Origin: an uncultured Bacteroidales bacterium
GTDB lineage: Bacteria; Bacteroidota; Bacteroidia; Bacteroidales; UBA932
DNA length: 64,000 nt
Assembly (NCBI GenBank): GCA_946055165.1
Contig: CAMGFA010000001.1
Span: 62,001-126,000, forward strand
Direction: 5' to 3'
Each line of letters opens with the position of its first letter. Position 1 is the first letter of the stretch. The notes below the pieces were generated by a model. It was given only the letters and a program-made list of their open reading frames with translations. It did not search any database and was not told where the DNA came from. A program made the translations under genes and the position numbers. This document shows positions 45,155-54,276 of this stretch, piece after piece.

Positions 45155-46318
45155 ATGCATAAAGGAAAATACGTGTTCGCGCAGCTTTTAGACTTCATCG
45201 ATAAGGATGTATTCCTCAGACTTGCAAACAAATACGATGGGAATCGTTATGTCAAGCAGTTTACCTGCTGGAACCAGCTTGCAGTCCTGATGTTCGGTCA
45301 GCTTTCCAACCGTGAAAGTCTTCGTGATGTTGTCCTGGCAACCCAGGCTCACGCATCCAAGGCCTATCACCTTGGATTTGGTAAGCACGCTGCCAAGAGT
45401 ACTCTTGCGGATGCCAACACCAAACGCGATTATCGCATCTTTGAGGAGTTTGCCTACAAGGTCATCGCTGAAGCTCAACGATGCCGAATCGTTGACATCT
45501 TTAAGCTAAATGGAAACGTCTATGCCTTTGATTCTACGACAATTGACTTATGCCTGAGCACCTTTGAATGGGCCCTGTTCAGAAAGAAGAAAGGTGGTAT
45601 CAAGATGCATACATTGTATGATCTGGAAACACAGATTCCAACATTCTTTCACATAACGCCAGCAAGAGTCCACGATACAAAAGCAATGGATGTCATTCCG
45701 TATGAAGAGAACTCGTTCTACATCTTCGACAGAGGTTACAACGACTTCAAGCGTCTTCATAACATTGAAAGTATTGGAGCCTACTTCGTCATCCGAGGAA
45801 AGACCAACAACGACTTCAAACCGATGAAGTGGAAACGCCGTTTTCCTCCCGAATCAGGTATCCTGTCAGACGCAATCGGCTACATGGCCGGTCAACTGAC
45901 TATGGAGAAGTACCCTGACAAGATCCGTAGAGTCATCTACTTGGATAAAGAGCGCAATAAGAAGTTCATATTCTTTACCAATGCTCTGACTATCAGCCCA
46001 GTAATGGTTGTGGAACTCTATCACAACAGGTGGCAGATAGAGCTGTTCTTCAAGTGGATCAAGCAACATCTGAAGATAAAAAAGTTCTGGGGTACGTCCG
46101 AAAACGCAGTCCGCATTCAGATCTACTCTGCGATCATAGCCTACTGTATGATGGCTATAGTGCAGAAAAAGATGAACATTGAACGCTCTATCTACGAGAT
46201 GCTGTAGATTGTAAGCATCTCATTAACAGATACTACCAACCTTAAAGACCTCTTTGCAAAACCTAACTACAATATTGTCAATGAACTGGATGGTTCTACC
46301 GAACCAAGTTTGTTTTAA
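45155..46318 (+). pseudogene. IS4-family transposase with a premature amber codon
   Basis: The frame MHKGKYVFAQLLDFIDKDVF… is a DUF4372-containing IS4 transposase. The catalytic Asp residues are in AFDSTTID and YIFDRGYND, and the Y-R-E-K signature is in YHNRWQIELFFKWIKQ. Translation stops at TAG (46205–46207) after YEML. The same frame continues for 36 codons (IVSISLTDTTNLKDLF … EPSLF) to TAA at 46316–46318, the usual end for this family (about 387 residues). The expected residue at the stop is Gln (CAG to TAG). The catalytic core is upstream of the lesion, so partial activity cannot be excluded. Confidence 0.82.
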
Positions 46319-46375
46319 TTGTTAAACTTTATAATAATCGTCCGGAACTTTTACCGGACAGTAATGATACATATT

Positions 46376-47554
46376 ATGAAAAAAATATTATTTGTACACC
46401 ATGTGTCTGAAATTGGTGGTGCAAGCTATTGCTTGCTGAATATAATTAAAGGTTTAGATTTCAATAATATAGAACCGATTATTCTTTTAGCAAGAAAGGG
46501 GCCTATAATAAATGAACTTGAAAAATTCAATGTAAAATATTACTTATTTAATGAATTATTGACAGTGCCATACAATCTATCTTTATTAAAAAGAGGAACC
46601 CTCAGTACTTACTTTAAGGTATTTCAGTCTTGCAACTCATTCAGTAAACTACTTGATGAAATCCCAGTTGATGCAGTATATTTCAACAATGTTATGCTAT
46701 ATCCTTATTTAAAAGTGACTGCTAATAAGGGTATAAAATCGTTTATCCATATCAGAGAGCATTGGCCCAAACATTCACATATGCTTCAATTCTCTCTATT
46801 AAAAAAATATGTAAGGAAGTATGCAGACGATGTTGTAGCCATAAATGAGTATAGTGCTCATATGATTAGTGGAATTCAACATAAGGTAACAAAAATTTAT
46901 GATTGGATTGACTTTAAGGACAGGTATGAAGAGATCTCCTTTTCTAATATATTCGATGAGGATGCTACTAAATTAAAAGTATTTCTTTTTACAGGTGGAA
47001 GGTCACCTATAAAAGGTGCCACAGAAGTTGTAGATGTATTTCATAATCTAATTCATGATTCTGATTGTAGGTTACTAGTCTTAGGTGCTGATCTCAACAT
47101 AGAATCTAAAGGGTTGGTAGGTATGTGCAAGAATCTATTACATAAAATTGGGATTAACACATATGCATATAAATTTATCAATATAGTAAAATCAGATAAT
47201 AGGATAAAATGCCTCCCTAGTACATATGCAATAAAGCATTATTTAGAACAATCTTATTGTATGTTAAGTTATTATACAATACCTCATGCAAATCTCGCCC
47301 TCGCAGAAGCTATTGTATCAGGGCTAGTGTGTGTAGCTGCCGAAACGCCAGAATCAATAGAGTACTCTAACCATTCAGATGGTGCTGTCCTTTTTAAATT
47401 TAAGTCAAAAAAAGCATTTAAAAATGCAATAGTCAGCGTGATGAATAATTATGATTATTACGAAGATAAGGTTAAACTGAATGCAGCATATGTTAAAGCG
47501 ATATTTGATAAGGATATTAATTGTAAAAAACTAAATGAATTATTGGTAAAATAG
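46376..47554 (+). CDS. Glycosyltransferase (GT4-like)
   Basis: A 392-residue GT-B glycosyltransferase starting at the ATG at 46376 (MKKILFVHHVSEIGGASYC); the frame is open into the insertion sequence, but the family start is here. The N-terminal GGASYCLLNIIKGL matches GT4 nucleotide-sugar enzymes; the C-terminal half has FTGGRSPIKGATEVVDVF and the acceptor-side region HANLALAEAIVSGLVCVA. Donor and acceptor are not determined. It begins 15 bp after the element end and is directly followed by the polymerase gene (1-base gap). Confidence 0.83.
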   Translation: MKKILFVHHVSEIGGASYCLLNIIKGLDFNNIEPIILLARKGPIINELEKFNVKYYLFNELLTVPYNLSLLKRGTLSTYFKVFQSCNSFSKLLDEIPVDAVYFNNVMLYPYLKVTANKGIKSFIHIREHWPKHSHMLQFSLLKKYVRKYADDVVAINEYSAHMISGIQHKVTKIYDWIDFKDRYEEISFSNIFDEDATKLKVFLFTGGRSPIKGATEVVDVFHNLIHDSDCRLLVLGADLNIESKGLVGMCKNLLHKIGINTYAYKFINIVKSDNRIKCLPSTYAIKHYLEQSYCMLSYYTIPHANLALAEAIVSGLVCVAAETPESIEYSNHSDGAVLFKFKSKKAFKNAIVSVMNNYDYYEDKVKLNAAYVKAIFDKDINCKKLNELLVK

Positions 47555-47555
47555 T

Positions 47556-48650
47556 ATGTATGTTGTTATTATTTGTAGCCTATTGGCTCTATTTCTTGCT
47601 TACAAAGATTCAAAGGGCCAAATTAAATACGGATTGGAGATTGGTTTTATTTTAATAACACTTCTTTCTGCACTACATTATGATTATGGAAATGACTACA
47701 TGCACTATCTATCAATGTATAGAGATGTAGAGACTACACCATTTGATATACAGAGCATTTTGGTAGGAGATTTCTTTAAAGATCCAGGCTGGGTTTTACT
47801 TGAGTATTTCTTTAAGCCAATTGGAGGTTTCTTTTCTATGGTGTTTTGTTTGAGCATCTATCAAAATTTTGTGGTGTATAGGATTATTAAAAAATATGTG
47901 GAAAGAAAATGGTGGGTCTTCTCGGTATTCATATATTTATTCACTCCTACTTTGTACTTGCTGTCTTTTTCTATGTTAAGGCAGTCTTTTGTTGTTTACA
48001 CATTTTTAGCGGTTTTACCATTGATTATTAATAAAAAGTGGTATATCGTCTTACCTATTCTATATCTTTGCAGTCTTGTGCATGGGTCTGCAATAGTGTT
48101 GTTGCCATTTGCATTTTTCGGTTTTATACCAACACATAACTCCAAGGTGATTTGTACATTTGTTGCACTTTTACTCCTTTTATTATGGTTTAGTAAGGAT
48201 TTTTTGAATTCTATATTTATGTCTTTAATATCAACATCAAATTTCGAAGAATCTGCAGACTATTATGCCAATAGTATTGAAATAACTGCAACCTATGGTT
48301 TAGGTTTTTTCTTAGGTTTAATACCCTTATTATTGTCGTTATATTATCTATTTAAAAATGAAGGAGGGGATAAATATGAAAGATTAATAGTATTACTTGC
48401 AATTACAGGCTTTATCTTAACTCCTTTTGCACAAATTATCCCAATTGCGAGCAGACTATCTATTTATTTCTCTATTTATCAAATTGTAGCTTTGCCTTTA
48501 GTATATAATAATATTAAAAATCATACTGCACAGTACCTCTACTTGGGTTTATTTGTTCTTGTTACGATTGTCGGTTATTATTATTTCTTCACTGGCGATA
48601 CATATTCAATTCCTTACTCAAGTTATCATACGATATTTGAAGCATTGTGA
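47556..48650 (+). CDS. EpsG/Wzy-like polysaccharide polymerase
   Basis: A 364-residue polytopic protein of the EpsG family, predicted to polymerise repeat units on the outer face of the inner membrane. About 9–11 TM helices are visible. The short conserved motif HYDYGNDYMHY (about 45–55) and the loop MLRQSF near 145–150 are characteristic. It pairs with the Wzx-type flippase at 40333 in a Wzx/Wzy-dependent pathway, in keeping with the Wza/Wzc-like genes at 8.4–11.7 kb. Confidence 0.85.
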   Translation: MYVVIICSLLALFLAYKDSKGQIKYGLEIGFILITLLSALHYDYGNDYMHYLSMYRDVETTPFDIQSILVGDFFKDPGWVLLEYFFKPIGGFFSMVFCLSIYQNFVVYRIIKKYVERKWWVFSVFIYLFTPTLYLLSFSMLRQSFVVYTFLAVLPLIINKKWYIVLPILYLCSLVHGSAIVLLPFAFFGFIPTHNSKVICTFVALLLLLLWFSKDFLNSIFMSLISTSNFEESADYYANSIEITATYGLGFFLGLIPLLLSLYYLFKNEGGDKYERLIVLLAITGFILTPFAQIIPIASRLSIYFSIYQIVALPLVYNNIKNHTAQYLYLGLFVLVTIVGYYYFFTGDTYSIPYSSYHTIFEAL

Positions 48651-48727
48651 TGATTATACAATACTAAGGAGATTGCTCGAATTAGTGACCTTTAGCAACA
48701 TTTGATATTTATTGAAAAATATATAAT

Positions 48728-48775
48728 ATGAGCATTTTTAAAGACAAAGTTCTCTTAGTTACAGGAGGCTCCGGC
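48728..48775 (+). pseudogene. 5' stub of a CapE/FnlA-like sugar dehydratase gene
   Basis: Sixteen codons (ATG at 48728) read MSIFKDKVLLVTGGSG and then run into the insertion-sequence right-end copy C, ending at TAA within four codons. They match the opening of the intact gene at 61941 (MSIFAGKTLMITGGTG). The break is precisely in the Rossmann loop. This is a gene truncated to its first 48 bp by insertion or recombination. Confidence 0.75.
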
Positions 48776-48880
48776 CCGAATAATATATAAAACCACATAT
48801 TTGATGAGCAGAACTCAGATAAATGACGGGCATAGTCGCTGCCTCGCTCAAATTGAAAACATTAAACGATAGTCCCTATT
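48771..48880 (+). repeat. Right-end fragment of the unclassified insertion sequence, copy C
   Basis: About 110 bp similar to 27700–27808 and 33222–33337: TTTGATGAGC, ATAGTCGCT, CTCGCTCAAATTGAAAA, and the terminus ATTAAACGATAGTCCCTATT (ending at 48880). It lies between the truncated dehydratase stub and the fucosyltransferase-like gene, in the same orientation as the other copies. Only the end of the element remains. Confidence 0.7.
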
Positions 48881-48910
48881 ATAACTAAGATAAGAATAGA
48901 ATTATACAAT

Positions 48911-49714
48911 ATGAAAATAACTTTAGTGCCCTATGCAGGGTTATGTAATAGGCTTAACGCCATAGCATCTGGCCTTGCTTATATGCAAGAACATCCTGAA
49001 ACTGAATTAACTATTAAATGGCATAAATGGTATAATTGTAATTGCCGATTCAACGATTTATTTAAACAACTTGATTCATGCTATCCTCCAGTTAAGGAGA
49101 TGTATTTTGATATCAAGGACATACCTGGGCACAAACTAAACTTGAACATTCCACAATGGTATAGACCGCTGTTCTATGACTTTTGTTTTTTGCCTACCAT
49201 GTCTGCTGATAAATTTGATGAACTTACGACTGGGTCAGAAAAAGTATATGTTTATAAAGATAACAGGTTTTGCAGGTGTTCTATAGAAAAATCACTAGCA
49301 GATATTTTTATCCCAACAGATGAAATACAAAGCAGGATTAATGAGATAACACGAAACTGGTCGGGCAATGTTGTTGGTCTTCATATTCGAAGAACTGATA
49401 ATACAGCTTCTATAGCAAATAGTCCAATATCACATTTCTATGAAGTTATCGAGAACGAGCTATCTTATGATGCATCAACCCGATTCTACGTTGCAACAGA
49501 CGACAAATTGGTAAAAGAGGATCTTATTCAAAGATATGGTGATAAAGCAATCATATCACCAGATTTTTGTCTGAAACGAAGTTCTCTTCAGGGAATGAAA
49601 GATGCTGTTGTAGATCTATATAGCCTGGGAAAGACTAAGAAAATATTTGGGTCAGCCGCTTCCACATATTCCATATTTGCTTCAAAATTATTTAATAGTG
49701 AATTAATCATATAA
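48911..49714 (+). CDS. Fucosyltransferase-like GT-B protein (HxRRxD motif)
   Basis: A 267-residue protein starting KITLVPYAGLCNRLNAIASGLAYM, the opening of fucosyltransferase-like GT-B enzymes (GGLGNRL type), and carrying GLHIRRTDN near residues 157–165. HxRRxD is the GDP-fucose phosphate-binding motif of α1,2/α1,6-fucosyltransferases and NodZ. The locus makes GDP-L-fucose (manC, gmd, fcl), so fucose transfer is a reasonable inference. Short relative to GT11 proteins (about 290–300). It begins 30 bp after insertion-sequence fragment C. Confidence 0.75.
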   Translation: MKITLVPYAGLCNRLNAIASGLAYMQEHPETELTIKWHKWYNCNCRFNDLFKQLDSCYPPVKEMYFDIKDIPGHKLNLNIPQWYRPLFYDFCFLPTMSADKFDELTTGSEKVYVYKDNRFCRCSIEKSLADIFIPTDEIQSRINEITRNWSGNVVGLHIRRTDNTASIANSPISHFYEVIENELSYDASTRFYVATDDKLVKEDLIQRYGDKAIISPDFCLKRSSLQGMKDAVVDLYSLGKTKKIFGSAASTYSIFASKLFNSELII

Positions 49715-49720
49715 TAGTCA

Positions 49721-50677
49721 ATGTCTAGTACTTTTTATTCTAAGAGATTGGGCTATATAGATGATCTCAAAGGCTTTGCAATAATATTAGTCGTAATTGG
49801 ACATGTAATCCAATTTATAATATCTCCCGACACCTATAGTAACGACATTGTATTTCGTTACATATATGCATTTCACATGCAGTTTTTCATCATGCTTAGT
49901 GGGCTCACGACAAAAGAGGATATTGAAGGAATGACAGATTTCTATGCCACAATAAAAAAGCGAGCTATTCAATTGCTTGTACCCTATTTTGTATGGGGTT
50001 TGATAGCAATGATTATTGGGGGGGGAATTAATAGTCGGTCAATAATAAGATTGTTTATATACCCTGGAGATAAATTATGGTTTCTTTGGGATTTATTCTT
50101 TATCAACGCATCGTTTGTTTCAGCCCAACTTCTAGCTCATAAGTTCAGAATCAAGTTAATATATGCACTTGGAATAGTCTTTTGTATGTTGGTGCTGTTT
50201 TCGAAAATCGCCTCTGGCATCGCTGATACAGGGCGTATATATAGGCTTTTCCTATTTTACATTTTAGGCTATTATTGCAAACGATTAAAGATGAATCAAT
50301 TATGGAAAATTGCTTTACCATTTGTGTTAATTGGGTTTGCTGTGACTATCTATTTTTGGAGAATGACGCCATCGCAATCATTAATTGTCAATAATGATTT
50401 ATTAAATAGTATTTTTGCAACAACACCATACAGGCTGGTCGTCAGTTTGTTAGGTTGCATTACCTTTCTCTTCCTGGGTCAACTATTTTCGAAATTCCTA
50501 GATAGAACTGTTTTAAATGTATTGGGGAAAAAGACTTTGGGAATATATGCAATACACTTAGCTATTCTCATTCCTCTATATAGCTATTTCCCAATAATAT
50601 TGAATTATTGGGTATCATTACTCTTTTACACAATGTCTCTAATTATTATTAGCTTACTCTTTATTTATCTTATATAA
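49721..50677 (+). CDS. Acyltransferase 3 family membrane protein with a G8 tract
   Basis: A 318-residue polytopic O-acyltransferase. The opening YIDDLKGFAIILVVIGHVIQF holds the first helix and catalytic-type His, followed by AFHMQFFIMLSGL and a PYFVWGL segment. The gene contains a run of eight G (50018–50025) inside codons for IIGGGIN, striking in AT-rich sequence and able to slip. The frame ends at TAA (50675–50677); the same frame continues 14 codons (LHKIPRVLLLGEQI, then stop at 50720–50722), which resembles a normal acyltransferase C-terminus, so the last residues may have been lost by a nonsense change. The acyl group and sugar target are not known. Confidence 0.78.
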   Translation: MSSTFYSKRLGYIDDLKGFAIILVVIGHVIQFIISPDTYSNDIVFRYIYAFHMQFFIMLSGLTTKEDIEGMTDFYATIKKRAIQLLVPYFVWGLIAMIIGGGINSRSIIRLFIYPGDKLWFLWDLFFINASFVSAQLLAHKFRIKLIYALGIVFCMLVLFSKIASGIADTGRIYRLFLFYILGYYCKRLKMNQLWKIALPFVLIGFAVTIYFWRMTPSQSLIVNNDLLNSIFATTPYRLVVSLLGCITFLFLGQLFSKFLDRTVLNVLGKKTLGIYAIHLAILIPLYSYFPIILNYWVSLLFYTMSLIIISLLFIYLI

Positions 50678-50755
50678 CTACATAAGATTCCAAGAGTACT
50701 TCTACTTGGAGAACAGATTTAAGTATTACATTTGACTAAAAAATAAGAAAATAAT

Positions 50756-51943
50756 ATGAATGTGTTATACATATCAGATTTAGCTTCTAATGCAAAGTTA
50801 GATGCCATAAAAGAACGTACAGGGACAAATCCCGGATATGCTATACAAAAGTTTTCAAAATTATTACTTAAAGGTTTATTATCCAATAGCATTAATGCAC
50901 AGGTATTATCAGTTCCGCCAGTTGTTTCCTCATATGGCAAAAGAATCATTAGGTTTAAGCCTGAAGAAGAAAATGGAATTCATTACCAATACATTCCATT
51001 TATCAATATAAGCGTACTAAAAAATATTTGTGTCTTCATTTATGTATTGTTGTATTTGATAAAATGGTCTTGTAGGAATAAATCAAAAAAAATTATCATA
51101 TGCGATGTCCTAAAAATAAGTAGTTGCCTCTCTGTTCTTTTTGCATCTTGGCTAACAGGAATAAAATGTGTCGGACTTGTTACTGATATGCCTGGTATGA
51201 CCGGCATGAAAGAAATCTTATACAAAGACATGAATGCTCTACGTAAATTGCATTTTAATCTGTTGGCGCATTTTGATGCTTATATTTATATATCAGAGGA
51301 ATCAAATAAATATATCAACACAAAAAACCATCCATATATTGTAATGGAGGCAATTGTTGATGATGAAATGTTAAAGTATCCAAACTTATCCAAAAGAGAA
51401 ACTAGTGATATATTATATGCTGGTGGTTTAAGCGAGTTATATGGTATTGGGACGCTTTGTAAGGCATTCATGAAGTTACCTTATGAAAAAGCAAGACTAA
51501 TCCTTTATGGAGATGGACCATTTGTTGACGAACTAAAAGAACTAACACAAAAAGACCCTCGTATTGAGTATCGTGGATTAGTAGCTAATTCGGAAGTTGT
51601 TCGTGCAGAAGTTGAAGCTACGCTTCTTGTAAATCCGAGATTCACCCAAGCAGTTTATACACATTTTTCTTTCCCATCAAAAAATTATGAATACATGGCC
51701 TCAGGAACTCCAATTATAACAACTAAACTAGCCGCAATGCCGAAAGACTATTATTCTTATATTTATACTTTCGATGAAGAAACAGTTGACGGTTATTATA
51801 GAACTCTTAATAACACATTGCAACTTGGAAAAGATGAGCTTGAGAGCAAGGGAAGAGCTGCAAAAGATTTTATTTTGAATACTAAAAACTATCGTATTCA
51901 AGGGCAAAGAATAGTTTCGTTTATTAGTACAATAATTAAGTGA
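50756..51943 (+). CDS. Glycosyltransferase family 4 protein
   Basis: A 395-residue GT-B enzyme. The N-terminal half (NVLYISDLASNAKLDAI, then NPGYAIQKFSKLLLKGLL) is followed by a Rossmann-type region with GLVTDMPGM. The C-terminal half has ILYAGGLSELYGIGTLCKAF, LILYGDGPFVDELKEL and FSFPSKNYEYMASGTPIITT, the GT4 nucleotide-binding elements with the EYMASG loop. It overlaps the next glycosyltransferase by one base (TGATG). Sugar specificity unknown. Confidence 0.85.
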   Translation: MNVLYISDLASNAKLDAIKERTGTNPGYAIQKFSKLLLKGLLSNSINAQVLSVPPVVSSYGKRIIRFKPEEENGIHYQYIPFINISVLKNICVFIYVLLYLIKWSCRNKSKKIIICDVLKISSCLSVLFASWLTGIKCVGLVTDMPGMTGMKEILYKDMNALRKLHFNLLAHFDAYIYISEESNKYINTKNHPYIVMEAIVDDEMLKYPNLSKRETSDILYAGGLSELYGIGTLCKAFMKLPYEKARLILYGDGPFVDELKELTQKDPRIEYRGLVANSEVVRAEVEATLLVNPRFTQAVYTHFSFPSKNYEYMASGTPIITTKLAAMPKDYYSYIYTFDEETVDGYYRTLNNTLQLGKDELESKGRAAKDFILNTKNYRIQGQRIVSFISTIIK

Positions 51944-53043
51944 TGAGAGTATTACTGATATATAATTTTGCTCAACATTACCGCACTAATATATTCACTT
52001 TGATGGATCAACAAATGGATATTGACTTCGTGTTTGGAGAAAAATATCTAAATGTGAAGAAAATGGACTATCGTCTTCTGAAACACAAAGTAACTGAAGT
52101 AAAAACAATAGAACTTATTGGTCAACTTGACTGGCAATGTGGAGTGGTAAAACAATTGTTCAAAGGGTATGATAAGTTAATTATTCTCGGTAAACCTATG
52201 AGTGTCAGCACATGGGTGGTTTTGCTTCTTGGCCGCATGATGGGCAAAGAAATTTACTTCTGGACGCATGGATGGTATGGAAAGGAGGGAAAGTTTAAGA
52301 CTTTGGTGAAAAAAGTCTATTTCGGCCTTGCAAATGGAACAATGACATATGGAAACTATGCCCGCAACTTGATGATAAAAGAAGGGCTAAAAGCTGAAAA
52401 AATAACTACCATACATAACTCCTTGATGTATGATGAGCAAATAAACATTCGCGAGACCCTCATTTCTTCTTCTCTTTATCAGGACCATTTTGGCAATAGC
52501 AATCCTGTTATCATCTTTGTTGGTCGCCTAACTCCTATCAAAAAACTTAATCAGATACTTGAAGCACAAGCAATCTGTATGGCTCGTGGATTTGACTTCA
52601 ATGTCGTTTTTGTGGGAGATGGTACCGAAAGGGAAAGATTAGAAGATATGGCTGATAACTTAATCCTTAAAGATAGAGTTTGGTTCTATGGTCCAAGTTA
52701 TGATGAAAAGGAACTATCCGGTTTAATCTATAATGCAGACCTTTGCGTGGCTCCAGGAAATATTGGATTAACAGCTATACATGCTATGGCATACGGATGT
52801 CCATGTCTGTCGCACAATGACTTCCCTTATCAGATGCCTGAGTTTGAAGCTATTCAAGAGGGTAAGACTGGCGCTTTCTTTGAACGCGATAATATTTCTT
52901 CACTTGCAGACAATATTCATAAGTGGCTAACTGACCATCAGCAGGAACGAGAACAGATTCGACAAAATTGCTTCAAGGAAATAGATGAACAATGGAATCC
53001 ACATATACAAGTTGAAATAATTAAAAAAGCCATCGGAGTATGA
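51943..53043 (+). CDS. Glycosyltransferase family 4 protein
   Basis: A 366-residue GT-B enzyme with start ATG at 51943 overlapping the previous TGA; an in-frame GTG one codon earlier is less likely. Motifs include [37 protein letters not shown], and [21 protein letters not shown], the GT4 C-terminal signature. The N-terminal half ([14 protein letters not shown]) suggests acceptor binding at the membrane face. The stop overlaps the following acetyltransferase by four bases. Confidence 0.87.
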   Translation: MRVLLIYNFAQHYRTNIFTLMDQQMDIDFVFGEKYLNVKKMDYRLLKHKVTEVKTIELIGQLDWQCGVVKQLFKGYDKLIILGKPMSVSTWVVLLLGRMMGKEIYFWTHGWYGKEGKFKTLVKKVYFGLANGTMTYGNYARNLMIKEGLKAEKITTIHNSLMYDEQINIRETLISSSLYQDHFGNSNPVIIFVGRLTPIKKLNQILEAQAICMARGFDFNVVFVGDGTERERLEDMADNLILKDRVWFYGPSYDEKELSGLIYNADLCVAPGNIGLTAIHAMAYGCPCLSHNDFPYQMPEFEAIQEGKTGAFFERDNISSLADNIHKWLTDHQQEREQIRQNCFKEIDEQWNPHIQVEIIKKAIGV

Positions 53044-53702
53044 TAAAAAGAATGCTTTTATTGCTAAAGACTAAGTTCCAAAGTCTATTTCTTAATTCAA
53101 TATCTTTATTCTCACAAGTGGAATATTCTACTATTAGCAGAAAAGCAAAGGTATGGCAGAAGGTCAAGGTGTTTCATTCAACAATAGGAGACTATTCTTA
53201 TATAGGACCGAACAGTAGGATCATTTATTGTAATATCGGAAAATTCTGCTCTATTGCAGGTGATAGTGCCATCGGTATGGGTACACACTCATTGAATCAC
53301 ATCTCTACGGCTAGTATCTTCACAGCTCCCGTCAATGGCACCAGGATAAAGTGGACTGACAAGCAGGACTTTGAGGAATACAAGACTATCAACATCGGCA
53401 ATGATGTGTGGATAGGTCAGCGGGTGTTGATAATGGGAGGCGTAACTATCGGTAATGGTGCCGTGATTGGCGCAGGAGCGGTAGTGACCAAAGATGTACC
53501 TCCATATGCAGTAGTCGGTGGCGTACCAGCCAGGATTCTGAAGTACCGTTTTTCACCAGATGTGATTGAAGCATTAGAGCAGTCTGAATGGTGGACCTTG
53601 CCGGATGAGGTGTTAAGGAAAAACATTTCATTGTTCCAGAAGCCACTGGATGTGAATGATGTACACAAACTAATCGAGATAAAAAGAGGTATGAAGTTAT
53701 GA
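53040..53702 (+). CDS. Hexapeptide-repeat acetyltransferase (CatB/XAT-like)
   Basis: A 220-residue left-handed β-helix acetyltransferase. Hexapeptide repeats start near residue 33 ([25 protein letters not shown]), the catalytic-type His lies in GMGTHSLNH, and [48 protein letters not shown], here broken at its loops, is the CoA-binding coil. The family includes xenobiotic and sugar O-acetyltransferases; in this context sugar O-acetylation is likely. Overlaps by four bases on each side. Confidence 0.88.
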   Translation: MIKRMLLLLKTKFQSLFLNSISLFSQVEYSTISRKAKVWQKVKVFHSTIGDYSYIGPNSRIIYCNIGKFCSIAGDSAIGMGTHSLNHISTASIFTAPVNGTRIKWTDKQDFEEYKTINIGNDVWIGQRVLIMGGVTIGNGAVIGAGAVVTKDVPPYAVVGGVPARILKYRFSPDVIEALEQSEWWTLPDEVLRKNISLFQKPLDVNDVHKLIEIKRGMKL

Positions 53703-54276
53703 TTAGAACGATTATTCTTTGGCTACTATTTCTGAAATACCGTGCCACACATAGGGAACTTCACTATAAAGGATTCTCTGTAATATGCTCATTATCAGGT
53801 GGTAAAATCGCAATAGGGGGGATACTTCGTTGTTCTCCAGTTTCTCCAGCAACATGTTGGGTCTCTATCAGCGATGTATCATTGTGGCACGTTATGGAGG
53901 CAAGATTGAGATTGGGGAGCATTGTGGTATAAGTGGTAGTACCATCTACGCATGGGATTAAATAAAAATCGGTAACTATACTCGCGTGGGGGCCAACTGC
54001 AAGATTATCGACAATGATTTCCATCCTATTGAGTTGGAGTATCGGCACAAGGGATTGAATGCGGAATATACCAGACGTGCTCCGATAGAGATAGGAGATG
54101 ATTGCTTTATTGGTATGAACTCCATTATCCTTAAAGGTACCAAGTTGGGAAACAATGTGATTGTGGGAGCAGGTAGTGTAGTTCATGGGACTTTCCCCGA
54201 TAACTGCATTATTGCTGGAAACCCTGCAAAAATCATCAAACTATTTTCTTCTGTCGAATCAGGAACTAATGAATAA
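53699..54276 (+). pseudogene. Hexapeptide acetyltransferase gene with frameshift and nonsense codon
   Basis: Two pieces of one acetyltransferase. The first frame ([20 protein letters not shown]…KIAIG) goes off at a run of six G (53816–53821). With one more G the frame continues DTSLFSSFSSNMLGLYQRC, IIVARYGGKIEIGEHCGISG and STIYAWD, then meets TAA at 53959–53961 where Lys would fit, and goes on in the same frame as IKIGNYTRVGANCKIIDNDF and a normal hexapeptide tail to 54276. One frameshift plus one nonsense codon therefore separate the parts. The gene overlaps its neighbours as an intact one would. Confidence 0.8.

Larger units (their letters stand above)
45040..46360 (+). mobile_element. IS4-family insertion sequence, nearly complete
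   Basis: A 1321-bp element with 12-bp terminal inverted repeats TGTCCGGTAAAA (45040–45051) and TTTTACCGGACA (46349–46360). It carries one transposase gene with its own promoter. The right end also has a second TCCGGA copy. I could not identify a convincing target-site duplication. The left end is closely related to the fragment at 32761. It separates the pyruvyl transferase from a glycosyltransferase, whose start lies just outside the right end. Confidence 0.85.

Noticed and set aside
42243..46207. TAG reassigned to glutamine (recoding)
   Set aside because: Several intact housekeeping genes here end at TAG, for example zapA (12963–12965) and rny (14689–14691), so TAG works as stop. The two amber codons are better explained as C-to-T mutations.
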